A DNA stretch of 64,000 nt, from NCBI GenBank assembly GCA_016165875.1, contig JABBOT010000017.1, positions 1,217,330-1,281,329 of the forward strand. The letters run 5' to 3'. The stretch comes from Acanthopleura granulata. Its lineage: Eukaryota; Mollusca; Polyplacophora; Chitonida; Chitonidae. Position numbers and translations under genes: made by a program. Under the pieces are notes generated by a model. The model saw only the letters and a program-made list of their open reading frames with translations. It did not search any database and was not told where the DNA came from. Positions 11,100 through 21,999 of this stretch are shown in pieces. Each line of letters opens with the position of its first letter. Within the stretch, counting starts at the first letter, position 1.

Positions 11100-11430
11100 A
11101 AATCCACAAACACACTAAATAAATGCAACCACAGTAACTAAATATATGTGTCGATGGTATTTCGCTCAAAAAGCCAAAAAAACATACATTTTTATTCTTC
11201 AAAGCTTTTATAGTACACACCTTGTACACCTGTCGTGAAATGTATTGAATTTATGATCTTTTGCCTCCATAGTTAAAATCATGTCATATAAGACTGAGTT
11301 TTATGAAGCAGAAAACCAGTGTCAAAACCATCAGAGTAACAAACTAACAATGAATACAATAAATTCAATCCTGGGATCTCACTGGTCAAATCAAAGAAAC
11401 TGACTTGAACAAAGGTTTAGAGAGAGTATC
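11100..11430. other. Unassigned intron-like sequence
   Basis: This is AT-rich sequence between the two lectin exons on the minus strand. No further lectin exon is visible here. Confidence 0.4.
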
Positions 11431-11439
11431 AGGGTGGTC

Positions 11440-11646
11440 GAAATTCTCTTTACTGTGCCGGTATCGTGTTGGCCTCGGTTCGATGAAGTGCACTTAGGAT
11501 AAGTAAGCCCTGAACTACCAAGATACCGTTTGTTTTTGAAATGCGCTTAGATAAGGATAACTAGGAACGCCTCGTACAAATGACCGCTTTCCGCAATCGT
11601 GGAAGTGAAATATCTCTGGGTGTGGTGAAACATCAATCAAGTAAAC
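11440..11646 (+). mobile_element. Probable SINE with family A/B-type tail
   Basis: The right end (11605-11646) reads 'aagtgaaatatctctgggtgtggtgaaacatcaatcaagtaaa', a diverged form of the shared SINE tail. The left part has 'ggttcgatgaagtg', a box-B-like element, but does not match the family A or B bodies well. It may be a third subfamily or a badly decayed copy. Confidence 0.5.
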
Positions 11647-11649
11647 TAC

Positions 11650-12410
11650 AACCGCAAAGCAATTTCGATCGGGTTCCACGCCGTTTGTTGTCGTAGTTAT
11701 TGTACACTATCAAACAGGAGATAGAAGAACAATATGTCAGCGCACAATTGCTTTGGAAAATAATGGGCAATGCGCAAGTCAAAAGAGCACACATCTTAAT
11801 CCATTGTTAAAGCAATATGATTAATATCTATTTATAAAAAAAAACTGTTGTGTGATTTACACATTTTAGCCAGAAACTGTTAATCGTTGCTCAAACCCTT
11901 TAGCATACTACTTACATCGCATACTTTGGCCTACAATTTGGTACCAGTTTCAGATTTCTAACTCTCATAGTTTTAAAGTTACATACCACTTTTGATCATA
12001 TCTCAAAAAGTTACACAGATCGACAAAAAGCAAAAGCAAGGATTCTGAATTCCCTCCTCAAACTCCGTTTGCATTTCTTTCCAAATACATATTTTTTACG
12101 TATGATATCACTTTTAATATCCGGAACACAGACTGATGTCTTCAGTTGTCAAAATAAATGTCATCGTATTTCGGGAAGAGGTAGCATTAATACACAGCAA
12201 TCATAACAATGTGTCGAGAAGTGCCATAGTTTTACTTGAATTGATTTATAATAATAGAGAAATAAAGGCGGCACCTGATAAATTTCCACGCTTTATAAGA
12301 TCGAAAGCTTGCGAAAATATTGAAACTATTGGTGACGTCTTGTTTCCTTCATCTGCACTCATACAACATTTTGTAATGGAGATAAGTCACTTATTCACTT
12401 GAACGATGGT
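11650..12410. other. Unassigned intron-like sequence
   Basis: I looked here on the minus strand for the missing C-terminal half of the lectin domain and did not find it. A plus-strand frame at 12136-12402 (88 codons) has no recognisable features. Confidence 0.4.
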
Positions 12411-12414
12411 GGTT

Positions 12415-12625
12415 AGTTTATTTACTTATTTATTTCATTGGTCTTTGACGCCGTACTGAAGAAGATTTCACACAACGGCGGCTGGTGTCAGTTTTATGAG
12501 TGGAGATAAAAGGAGCACACGGGTATAAACCGCGTACCATTGGCAAGTTACTGACCAACTTTTTCCAAACATAATGCAGAGATCTGCACACCATATTGGT
12601 GACGGACCAGCGGTTTTCAGTGAAA
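12415..12625 (-). mobile_element. SINE, family A tail joined to a variant body
   Basis: Reading the plus strand, TTTATT repeats and 'cattggtctttgacgccgtactgaagaagatttcac' (reverse of the family A tail) are followed by a body that differs from standard copies and matches the fragment at 4770-4860. It appears to be a distinct subfamily with the same 3' end. No clear tRNA-like head was found. Confidence 0.65.
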
Positions 12626-12912
12626 ACAAACGGCAACATAATCGACGTTGAATGCTTTTTGTCTTCACGACCTCACAAGTCGTAAAAATGTGCAAATTTC
12701 CTGTGTAAGTTTGCATGATCATCTTCCACTCTTCTCACTTTACCAACACATAGAAAATCTTACCGCATCATCTCTGATTGTGTCATAAAGGACTGATTAA
12801 CTGACATACTGTCCATCAGTTTTCATCTCAAACATAATACACGTACATAAGCCCAGCCCATGTTTTCGTTCGCATCTTGAGCTCGCGCAAGGCGATCATA
12901 TCAAAATTCCAC

Positions 12913-13098
12913 CCAATTCATTATGGAGTCAACTTGCTTGTTACGAATGAAGTCTTCTTCCCTTCCTGACAGAATGGAGGACAAGTTTCCAGTTTGTCGG
13001 ATACATGCATCGTAGGCGTCCGCATAAGACTTAGCGCCTTCATAATGAATGTAACACTGGTCATTAAAATTTCTCCAGTTGGTTGGACAGCTTGTCGG
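12913..13098 (-). CDS. C-type lectin-like domain exon (N-terminal half)
   Basis: The acceptor (cgctgtttcag, ending at 13099) is preceded by a pyrimidine run. The peptide starts PTSCPTNWRNFNDQCYIHYE, the standard opening of a C-type lectin-like domain (C-P-x-x-W-x-x-F…C-Y). The helix-1 region with Cys and 'TGNLSSI…EEDFI' follows. The frame hits TGA soon after …NWVEF, so the exon must end earlier. Possible donors are TGG|gtggaa (end 12913) and CAA|gttgac (end 12934), both weak and both phase 0. The family acts extracellularly. This domain opening is not the one at 10837-11016, so the locus carries two lectin domains or two genes. A weak donor and a missing second half leave open a pseudogene. 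Confidence 0.7.
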
Positions 13099-13309
13099 CT
13101 GAAACAGCGGTTGCGAAAAAGAAAAATACATGTATATCAATAAAGGCGTTAATACTCAAATTCGTTTACCAGCCATCAGCCAAAATGTGCTACTTTCCAT
13201 AACGATAAATTACACAAGATATCAAAGAACTAAGAAACTATATATAAAAAAGAGCGAATCCATAGAAACAGAAACAGTCAACAATTTTCAAAGAAATGAA
13301 AACGAAAAG

Positions 13310-13440
13310 ACGCCATGAATGTTCTAGGCGGATGAATAAAATCAACACCCAAATCGTGTACCCTTCTAGTGCATGTGTATATGGAGTCGATTATCAAATA
13401 TTTTTTCAGTAGCTCTTTGCAAATGTTCATATAGTGAGGT
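13310..13440 (+). repeat. Dispersed repeat R8, copy 1
   Basis: It aligns by eye with 15680-15785. Both read 'gaat-aaatca', 'taaatcgtgtacc', 'atcaaatatttt/g' and '-caa-tgttcata' in the same order and spacing. The class is unknown. Being only about 2.3 kb apart in the same orientation, the copies may reflect a local duplication. Confidence 0.5.
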
Positions 13441-13619
13441 TTCCTAGCTCCCACATTCGCATCACATGTGCACCTTTGGAAACAAGCCTGAAATCTGGCA
13501 CAGTGATACACGAGACTACACTGATTGCATATGGCTACTGAAGCCAGATGATAACGTCCCCGGCACCAAATGTCACCACTTGCAGGTTGCGCCTACTTTT
13601 TCCCTCCGGTTTCTCAAAT

Positions 13620-13690
13620 AATTGAATGAACGAATGAATGGTTATGGCTTAACGCCACACTGGCAGTGATTCAGCCATATAATGGCGAGA
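13620..13690 (-). mobile_element. SINE tail fragment of another family
   Basis: The plus strand reads 'gaatgaatggttatggcttaacgcca…attcagccatataatggcgag'. The layout matches a molluscan-type SINE 3' end (GAAT repeats, 'ttaacgcc', 'cagccatat-a-ggcg'), but it is not family A. A second short piece of this type is at 40822-40862. Confidence 0.4.
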
Positions 13691-14221
13691 TTAAATCAAT
13701 GAGCATAGCTTTGTATATATGCCAAATAATGACTTACTTTCTTGACATTACAATCAAATAATAGTTCATTAGTCATTTGGAGGTGATAATAAAATATTTT
13801 ATTGTAGACTTTTATTATACAGATGATAGCATTTTATTATTTGTAGATGTGTATAACTCAGCATAATTTTGCTCTGAACGATTAGGCCTGCAGCTTTTGC
13901 TGACAAGCATCCGTGGATATGTGACATCACCTGCAGCTCAGGTGTGCTTATTTCTGAACGGACATGTAAACACACGCTCCCAATGCTCAGAATTTCAGCA
14001 ATATGGACCAATTCGTTGAAAGGGCCTCGTCTTGGTATTAGTGGCTGATTCTGAATCTACGACTGGTCGTACTCATTTGGATTGGAGCCGTGAAAAAGAA
14101 GGAAATATGTTGCTTTTATGTTGTACTGATATTTGGTTTCTCAGCCACAAGTATTTCCACATGTACATGCAGAGTTTAAGCAGGGTAGGACAGCATGTGT
14201 ATTGTCTGCTACATGTGTGGC

Positions 14222-14312
14222 ATTTTATTTATTTATTTTTTTATTTATTTATTTGATTGGAGTTTTACGCCGTGCTTAAGAATGTTTCACTGATACGACT
14301 GCAATCTGATCT
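14222..14312 (-). mobile_element. SINE family A, 3' tail fragment
   Basis: TTTATTTATT repeats are followed by 'gattggagttttacgccgtgcttaagaatgtttcactgatacgac', the reverse of the family A 3' end. The remainder of the element is absent. Confidence 0.75.
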
Positions 14313-14714
14313 GTGCAATCTATCCGCATTTGCTAATATGAGAGGTATGCTCAATGAAGTATGACCGTAAAGATGAAAGAAATATGTGTCTAATCTGATG
14401 ATGTCACCGAAATATTCTATGTTTTCTGAATGTTGTAATACGCTTATGTTGTTCCAGGTAGTTTACGAGGGTGGCAATTAATATTCTTAACGAAACTTGA
14501 CAGATCTATGTGACAACCACTTCCATTCAAAAGTGTTCAACAATCGTTGTGGCATAAATGGACCAGCTGATGACCAAATGTACACATAGATGAGTAGTAA
14601 TGAGCTCTCCAGCTTTCTTCATTCGATATCTATACATATTTTCGTCATAATTATATGATCCAATAAATGGAAGAGAATAAATGAATGAATGATAATACGA
14701 GAGGATATATAAGC

Positions 14715-14800
14715 AAGGAAACAGTCAATGCTTTCCGATATGATGAGAACATCAAAAATCAAACAGAAACAGAAGGACATTTTGAAGCCTAGATAACGGC
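14715..14800 (-). repeat. Dispersed repeat R7 fragment
   Basis: It shares 'tttc-atatgatgagaaca-caaaaatcaa' and 'gacattttgaa-cc' with 43460-43540, and more loosely with 57050-57110. It is one of several pieces of an uncharacterised family. The strand is arbitrary. Confidence 0.35.
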
Positions 14801-14919
14801 ACACACACATCAGAAAATAAATAAAGAAGTTACATGTTTTTTGCTGCGTTTTTTCTTCAGAAGTACCCTCTCTCGACAAGCCCAAAGTAAATTAATGTTC
14901 CAAAAATCAATTATATGTT

Positions 14920-14965
14920 TACAAAATAACAATAACAATAATAATATTAATAACGATAATAATTT
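14920..14965. repeat. AAT/AAC microsatellite
   Basis: This is an imperfect trinucleotide run (aataacaataacaataataatattaataacgataataat). Confidence 0.85.
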
Positions 14966-15019
14966 TACTTCGAATTCAGATTCACAACTGCGTTGAAGAG
15001 ATTTGACCCAAACGTCCAC

Positions 15020-15670
15020 AGGTCAATTTAAAGAATCACACAACATAGTTCTGGGGCACATACTATCCAGTTCTAAAGAAAAATGGAGAGAAAAGCCAGA
15101 CGAAATCTAGATAGATAAGACCTAACCCCCGCATAAAATTCCGAAAACATGTGTACGAATATCCTTTGCAAGGTTATGAAAAATACACGGATGAATTATT
15201 AAGCGTTTAAGCCATGTCGGCATACTATAAACATACGTATATACAAGTATACACGCAGATACACATACGTTATAGAAGAATTACACAGTGTCATTTATAG
15301 GCCACCGGCTGTGACGTGATACATGACATCATACATCATTTAGGACATTGGCAAATGAATTAAATCTGGAGTGGACGAATGTACCTGTAGACTGTTACAA
15401 AGACCAACCTGAGCAGACTCCTATGATACTTTATCAAATACCGGAACTTACGAAAACGCCACTAAACATAATCAGCTAATCCACCCGACATTGTCATACC
15501 GCCAAAGAAAATGAACGCATCGGAGAAATAATTGCAACAACAATTTCAAAAACAACGTTCAACACAAAAACAACGGGGAAATAATGAAGTATGTCAAGTA
15601 AGAAAATACGACTATTTCATGCCAAGAGATGCAGTCAGCAGTTTCCAAAATTGACGGAATACCAATGAAA
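15020..15670. other. Unassigned intron-like sequence
   Basis: No exon, RNA gene or recognised repeat was found. Confidence 0.4.
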
Positions 15671-15679
15671 TGCTCTAAG

Positions 15680-15785
15680 AAAATGAATTAAATCAGTGTC
15701 TAAATCGTGTACCATGATAGTTCTTATGGTTATCGTTAATCAAATATTTGTCACCAGAAAAGCTTTAATTGCAACTGTTCATAAA
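15680..15785 (+). repeat. Dispersed repeat R8, copy 2
   Basis: This is the partner of 13310-13440, with the same block order and orientation. Confidence 0.5.
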
Positions 15786-16183
15786 TCCAACTTGGCGATT
15801 TTGCTCAAAACAGTAATTACACGCTCATAGCACTGGGTTATTGGAATTGGACACAGACGTAAATCTAAGACCAGGAGAGTTTGCACTCTCTGTCCATATT
15901 TACTAACTCGCTATAAACTGCAACAAAAAGACTGGAGGCGTTTGCCATATGTTGCATAGGCTTGGCACTTAGTTTTGCAACAATAACTGGTGACGTGAAT
16001 TAAAGTGGTCACACAGGATCAAAAAATGCTACAAAGCGAGTTAATCATCTGGGCACTAACTGTCCTTTAGTTCTAAACTGTCGACATCCCCATAAGTTTT
16101 AGCAAGGTTTCAATAAGAAAATTGTAAAAATGTAGATCATATAGAGAGAAGAACGCAACATTTTGACTGAATAATTTACTCAC

Positions 16184-16245
16184 CCAACCTTGTCCATTTA
16201 CTCTCAGTAGTAACGCCACAACACAAAGAAGTTTTGTGTTAAGAT
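16184..16245 (-). CDS. Possible signal-peptide exon of the lectin-like gene
   Basis: On the minus strand an AG (cccgtag, ending at 16246) is followed by 62 bases and a consensus donor (GGTTGG|gtgagt, intron from 16183). Read in phase 1, it encodes a hydrophobic run, LLCVVALLLRVNGQGW, that resembles a secretory signal peptide with a cleavage region at VNGQG. The exon ends in phase 0, which is the phase needed to join the lectin exon at 13098 and place the lectin opening (PTSCPTNW) right after the signal. There is no in-frame ATG inside it, so a 5' exon ending in phase 1 would have to supply the start. The acceptor lacks a good pyrimidine tract. Confidence 0.4.
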
Positions 16246-16412
16246 CTACGGGTCACATAAGTTACAGCGGAGTAAATACAGCCTTCATGCTGAGAAATGA
16301 AGTACCGTGTTCGAATACACCTGGGGATGCTTCGGTACATATGGTACAATATTTGTATACTACTGAATTGGGATAACTGAAGTTGACACAAAAACTTCAG
16401 GGTAAACATTGG

Positions 16413-16677
16413 AGGCCTCCGTGGCAGAGCGGGGATATCGCGCCAGCGCGGTGATATGATCAAAATGTCTCTCACCAGAGCGCTCGCTGTAAATTGAAGT
16501 CCAACTCATGCTGGCTTCCTCTCCGGCCGCACGTGGGAAGGTCCGCCGGTAACTTGAGGATGGTCGTGGGTTTCCCCCGGGCTTTGCCAGATTTCCTCGT
16601 ACCATGACGCTGGCCGCCCTTGTATAAGTGAAATACTCTTGAGTACGGCATAAAATACTAATCCAATAAATAAACAG
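16413..16677 (+). mobile_element. SINE family A, full-length
   Basis: A tRNA-like head ('cctccgtggcagagcggggatatcgcgcc', with a box-B-like 'gtaaattgaagtcc') leads into the conserved body ('catgctggcttcctctccggccgcacgtgggaaggtc', 'gtcgtgggtttcccccgggc'). It ends in the tail 'gtataagtgaaatactcttgagtacggcataaaat' with AATAAATAAA. It would lie in an intron if the exons at 16856-16898 and 16184-16245 are joined. Confidence 0.95.
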
Positions 16678-16855
16678 AATAAATTAAGCTAAACTGCCAT
16701 TTTAAAACACTTTGGCATATTAAAAGAATTGGATTTGAACGCTGTTCGAATTTTCCTGCCGACGTATTTTGTAACAGAAGATAAGAAAATCAAGATATGG
16801 GAGTCTAACAAAAAAGAAAACAAATAAACGTAAACATATAAGACAATCAGTATAC

Positions 16856-16898
16856 CGCTGAAAAAGTGCAGCAAACCCAAACCAAGGATACAGGCCAT
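16856..16898 (-). CDS. Possible first coding exon with signal-like start
   Basis: On the minus strand an ATG in a near-ideal context (aagccATGG) begins MACILGLGLLHFFS and is cut by a GT (AGCG|gtatac) in phase 1. That phase would join the exon starting at 16245, giving an Asp codon at the junction. The resulting N-terminus would have two hydrophobic stretches, which is unusual, so the link is speculative. It could equally be an unrelated short frame. Confidence 0.22.
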
Positions 16899-17063
16899 GG
16901 CTTGAAATTTCCTCCACTGAAAGCAAAGCCAAGCCAGGTTCAGACTAGTAAGCTGTTCATCGATTTTGTCTCGTCTGATCTTGAATTTGCATACATAAAT
17001 AGAAGGACTGTTACTTGTTACCCCCGAAAGTAAACGCACAAAGGGACATAGTTTTTCTTAACA

Positions 17064-17157
17064 TGGTTCTTCCCACCATATTGCTAACCGCCGTCGTATA
17101 GGTGAAATATACTTGAGTACAGCTTACAACGCCAATGAAATGAATAATTAAATAAAA
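17064..17157 (+). mobile_element. SINE family A, 5'-truncated
   Basis: It starts in the 3' body ('ggttcttcccaccatattgctaaccgccgtcgtat') and carries a good tail ('aggtgaaatatacttgagtacagcttacaac') and a short AATTAAATAAAA end. Confidence 0.82.
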
Positions 17158-17169
17158 AATGAATGTATT

Positions 17170-18100
17170 GTTCTTTGTAAAAATACCACATTACTCGTGA
17201 CCAGCCTTACCTTTGTACGCAAAAGGTGACGACTCTGTTCTCAATCAATCCTTTCACGACACCTCTTCAAGGTCTTGTTGATGAAAATGACTTTGCAGTC
17301 GATTTGAATGCTACTTTTAAACCAGAGTCAAACATGTGTTACACGACCCCACCTTTTCATCTTCTTCCGCTTCATTCTCAATGCATCCAACCAGAAAAAA
17401 GAGTCCTGTGGAGTCATCTTTTCAGCCTTCCTGATCTTGAAACATTATTGAAACATTACAGTACTGATGTTTGAGATAGCGGAATTGCTGTGAAGTCTTA
17501 TAGATTACCTTTGAGAATAATAAGAATAAGGTAATGAACATGTGAGTTTAGCATAGTAATCTTCTTTTAAACGCATCAAGGACGGTCCATTGCGATAAGA
17601 TATGGACGGAGTAAAAGCTTTGTGACTACTCTTGGGAGAAACAATTTAAACGTATATCAGATAAATTACGTTTTAATTATCATAAAAGAAGTTCTCACGC
17701 CCCTTGTGCTGTAACATGTTTTTGTCGATGAGTTGCTTAATTTCTCTGAAACAAATCAATATGATAGCTTACGAAGTTCCCAAATGGTTAAATGCGATAC
17801 AAAATAGCACCAGCTGATGCTCTAAACGTTGTCTTCTGGAGGTTAAAATTATTTCTAAGTATTATAGTGGTCGTAGTTATCTAACGTTTATTACCTTGCA
17901 TAGGTCGGTAAATAAACATTTTGATAAACATTGATATTAACAGGTTATAATTATATTTAATCCGCAAAACTACGTAACGGTGAAATTTTGTCCATTATTT
18001 CAAGAACGTATTCCCCGACGCAGTCCACTTCTATTCCTTGTATTAAGGTTCACTGAGAGACTACGCTATTCCTTGTGGAACGCTCTGTGGCTGAACGGGT
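17170..18100. other. Unassigned sequence
   Basis: No exon or known repeat is supported. A plus-strand frame at 17226-17474 (82 codons) has no recognisable motif. Confidence 0.4.
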
Positions 18101-18138
18101 TATCGCGACAACGCGTCGTAACGACTCGTAATCACCAG

Positions 18139-18837
18139 TATTATGAACCCCGTCTTTACAATACTGTATAATCTTCTTTTATTTGATTTTGTGCTAACCA
18201 GTTCAGTGTTAGACCCACACCCCCCCCCCCCCGTGTGTACGTTATATCCTGCATTGGCATTCACCCGCGTTGTCAAGGCTTCAGTCTTTATGATTTTCTT
18301 GTCATTGTATGTAATGCTTACATTCTAGAAAGATGACTCCATTTAGTAAACATGTTTACGATCAAACCATCCCGAATTTCTTTGTGTTGGTCTTTAGCAA
18401 TGAGCGGCGACGATGTAAAGCTTGCAGTCTTTTGCTCAAGTCAATTTAAGATATTTAATGTCGTTTACTGGGAAAGATTTTGCTGGGTTTAGAGGTATCG
18501 GCTTTCATACCACTCCACACACCTCAATTTGTACTCCATTTTTTCGTACGTAGCACTTTAAAAGCTTGTGTTTCGCCACATGCTATTTTGTTTTGGACAT
18601 TATTTTGTAGCTTTGTGTGATTACGTACATTTCATCCCAGTTTATCCTCAAAGTGACTTTGTGTATACGTGGATTGACTCGCCTTTGGAAGCCATCATCA
18701 GTAAGCAGCTATATTTTTGTCGTTATCTGTATTGCCTTTGTATATTATTGTCAGATGTACTGTTTGTCTGTTTGTTCAAATATATATTGGACTAATTCAA
18801 GCGTCTTCGTGTTTCTTTTGTTTGATCTTCTGTAACG
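18139..18837 (+). mobile_element. Solo LTR of a Ty3/Gypsy-type element, diverged
   Basis: The left end, TATTATGAACCCCGTC, matches the LTR start TGTTACGAACCCCGTC next to the polypurine tract at 51084 (minus). Block-by-block similarity continues: 'gtgtacgttat', 'ttca-tctttatgatt', 'aaacatgtttacgatcaaacc', 'atgagcggcgacga', and 'catttcatcccagtttatcctcaaagtgactttgtgtat' near 18630-18668. The right end is tentatively at TTCTGTAACG, a rough complement of the start. No internal region is present on either side. It contains a run of 14 C flanked by CACAC/GTGTG (about 18217-18237). The SINE at 18903 lies just outside. Confidence 0.7.
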
Positions 18838-18902
18838 TCTACCGCTGTCTGAGAGTTGAACAAGCGATTTATTTATCATTTTTCTCCGCGATAGTGGTAC
18901 CC

Positions 18903-19083
18903 TTACACCAGCGCGGTGGCTGTGATCTCAAGCCAAGCTGACCCTGGCTTCCCCTCCCATCGTGCGTGGGGAGGTCCGCCAGCGACTTGCTGGTGTTCGT
19001 GGGTTTTCCGGAGCTACGTCCGGTGTCTTCCCACAATAATGATGGTTGCCACGTACAAGTGAAATATATCCATAGCCGACGTA
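18903..19083 (+). mobile_element. SINE family A, 5'-truncated
   Basis: It begins in the head ('gcgcggtggctgtgatctcaagcc') and runs through the body to a degraded tail ('acgtacaagtgaaatatatccatagccgac'). No A-rich end remains. Confidence 0.82.
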
Positions 19084-19089
19084 ACCAGT

Positions 19090-20035
19090 CCTCTTTTTCA
19101 GTTTACGACCTGTTAGCTTAAGTGCTGTTCCACCTCTGGTCAGGTTAGTGTTTTAGCTCCAGATTACGTCATGCTTTTGTAGACACGAATGAAAACAACA
19201 GCATGATTGACGCACAAGAGTTTAAGGCTCACATGTGACACAAATTTTAGTGTTCGGGGCTGAGTGCAATTCTACTGAACGTTGATTTGTGGATGAAAAA
19301 TTAATTACCTTCGATATTTAAGACCAGAGAAAATGTGTGACGTTATTTGCATGTGCACCATTAAACCTTACCATAACCTTACCTTATTTCAGTGAAGAAA
19401 ATGAAATGCTATTTCAACTTCGGGTACTGTTTTCAACTGGTGCTTACTTCATTTGTTCCTTTTGCTTTTCCTTTAACATCTGCTGATGTGCTGTTACGCG
19501 GCCCCTCTTATTGATTTCTGTTTGTAAGTGTTCTAATGGCTCAGCTGATGGCTGAGGCTGTATGATCGCTTCGTTAGATATATGAAAAGTATAACTCAAA
19601 GTGCAATTGAGATACATATTTGATGAACGCCACTATATACACTGAAATGGTCAATTGAAAGGATAAGTTTATTCACACTTAGCGAAAAAAATTCTGTTAT
19701 GAAAAAAATCTTATGCATTATCTTTTTGGGTATATTAATAGAGAGAGTTATAAACGCTTGAGTTTAATCAGAACGATTTATTACAATATCAGGCCGACTT
19801 TCTAGAAGCATTTTGAGTCTAGTCGTGATAGGATCACCTCTTAGTATTTATCAAGAAAATCACATTTGAAGTACCATATCACAAATGCTCTTAGATCTCC
19901 TGGTGCTTTTCAGAACTTTGTTGATACGTTACTTAATTCATGTGAAACATATTTATGATGTCCATGTTGCCAAAGCGTTTCATACGAGAAATAGCAGAAA
20001 CTGCTTATACTCTGAACGAAATCTTCTCTGGGTTG
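19090..20035. other. Unassigned sequence
   Basis: No exon, RNA gene or recognised repeat was found. Confidence 0.4.
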
Positions 20036-20260
20036 TGGGTATGACCCGGCCACTGTTTGGGCCGCCGTGTTCAACCCCGGCCTTTTTGGGTAGCCAATTT
20101 GGCAGTGAACGTCCCTAAAATGGACGGGCCCCAGCTGGTTTTCTTCTTCCAGTGGCCATCTGGGATGCTACTGTGGACGTCTTTGGTGCTACCAGGGGCA
20201 ATTCTGGACCCACACTCAATGCAGGCGTCGCGTTTAGCTCGCGTTTAATAGCTCTTTACA
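20036..20260. other. Local GC-rich island, unassigned
   Basis: This stretch is visibly richer in G and C than its flanks (for example 'cccggccactgtttgggccgccgtg' and 'gacgggccccagctgg'). Plus-strand frames (19885-20118, 20057-20248) are open but short and unlike any family I know. It could be an old CpG-rich promoter, an exon or a repeat head. Confidence 0.35.
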
Positions 20261-20269
20261 AAGTTGCTT

Positions 20270-21060
20270 GGGGCTAGCTTAAGTGGTTGAAAACTTTGGG
20301 TCAAAAAAGCTAGTTCAAAATGCCTTTTAAAGCATGGGGATTCCAGGACACATGGAAATTTTTATCCTAAATTTTCGTCGATTTTGTCGAGTTTCCGTGG
20401 ACTGCAAATGAAATGTGTTCCAGGGGGTAGAACTCTTAGAAGAAATAACGTGTGCATCTTTGGTTAATGCTCCCTTTTGGCTTTTATGGATTATATGTAA
20501 TGTTTTTGTGCTGATGTTACATGCTCTGGTGATGTTGCTTGCGAAATATGAAGTGTGCGGGTGCTTAATAAAATAAATGAGAGGTTATGAAACATGTTTT
20601 AGGAGAGACCACTATTTAAGGGAAGGAATTTTGTATCTTTGGAGTAATCTGTCATTTTTGGTTTGCAAATGTCCTGGATACTTAACATGCACGTGAATTG
20701 AACAGTATTTGGATAGCGGATGATAAAAGAGGACGAAAGCGGCGAGATTAGAGAAAGGAAGAACCATACATGCTGAAACCCAGTTTGTCCCGGCACACTG
20801 ATACATGACGACAAACTATCTTTGACTAATTCCAGAAATGCCATGCCCCACTCGATCGGGTTACACTTCGATATGTAACACGCCTGGGTGCGTGTATTCA
20901 AGTAAGGAGAATTCAGAGGTCAAATTTGAAAGTATCCCTCTTACAAAAAGGACATACTACTAAGTGTTGCTCGGCCTCTGCACAGATGATGCAAATCAAG
21001 GTAAACTCTGGTATGTGGAAAGTCTAGTTAATTTTAAATCCAGCGAAAATGGATATATAT
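20270..21060. other. Unassigned sequence
   Basis: There is no supported feature. A minus-strand frame at 20599-20901 reaches 100 codons without protein signatures. Confidence 0.4.
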
Positions 21061-21064
21061 ATTA

Positions 21065-21357
21065 CAGCCTTTGCATTGTGTTCATGTTATTTTGCTTACA
21101 TGTAATGACAACACAGCACTTTGAACGAATCTGGACTAGTGACATCTAATAAATTCCATATATCATCACTATTTTTTTACCTAAATCTGCTTAAGCCATC
21201 GTGCTAGAGGGAGTGTAAGAGTATAAGTTGTTGTTGTGTGTACATGTGGTGACAAAACATAACTTTGAGCGATTCTAGACCAGTGCCGTCGAACAAATTG
21301 CATTTAACGTCACTATATTTTTTTCCCCAATTCAGCTTAAGCCATCGTGCTGGGGGA
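21065..21357 (+). repeat. Tandem duplication, 146-bp unit x2, within repeat R5
   Basis: 'gcttaagccatcgtgct' occurs at 21189 and 21335. The blocks before it also pair: 'ttacatgtaatgacaacacagcactttgaacgaatctgga' with 'tacatgtggtgacaaaacataactttgagcgattctaga', and 'cactatttttttacc' with 'cactatatttttttccc'. The second unit leads directly into the R5 sequence. Confidence 0.75.
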
Positions 21358-21520
21358 TGTAAGCTGTTACCTCTTAAACACTTATATGGACAGTTAGAAT
21401 AAAACCTTAACTGAGGAAAATTGACAAGTGGCTGGATTTCATCTGTAACTTGTGATCATTTGGCAACTCTGACGCTGCAGTTGCTGCTCTCCGTGCTGTA
21501 GTCTTTTATATTTGATATAC
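21335..21520 (+). repeat. Dispersed repeat R5, copy 2
   Basis: It shares 'tcgtgctgg', 'gttacctcttaaacacttata', 'cagttagaataaaacc' and 'taactgagg' with copies at 350-560 and 42590-42830. Confidence 0.5.
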
Positions 21521-21894
21521 CTGCGCTATTTAGACTTTGCAGACCATCAGCAAACCCCCTTGTACTTGGTTCTCCTTAGTAACGTCTGTATTCGAAAGAT
21601 GACAGCAATAAGCCTGCAAAAATGGGGGAGCAATATTGTATCCATATGAATTGATATGTATCCCCAAATTTTACATCAGTGTTACTGGTTATACTTTGCT
21701 GGAAGATAAAATTATCTGAATGGCCCAAGGCTTACTCGACGAAAACACAAACTGTATTACCAACGGTGTTTTCCGAACTGATTATCTCCGGTGATTTACC
21801 CTTTGCTGTAATTTTGGGGTTATGTTTGCGTATTCCCTGACCTGGTGTAATGTTTTATATTTACGTATTGCATGTATTATTATAGGATGAGTGA

Positions 21895-21978
21895 TTGGGA
21901 CTTAAAGTACCACCGTAGTTTAAAGTGCCTATATGGCTTAAAGAGAAACTATGGCTTAAAGTGCCACAATGGTCACAA
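21895..21978 (+). repeat. Short tandem repeat, about 18-bp unit
   Basis: Four imperfect units of 'ggcttaaagtgcca-atat' lie in a row (gacttaaagtacc…, gtttaaagtgcc…, ggcttaaagagaa…, ggcttaaagtgcc…). Confidence 0.75.
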
Positions 21979-21999
21979 CAGAAACTGAGTAGAACTAGT

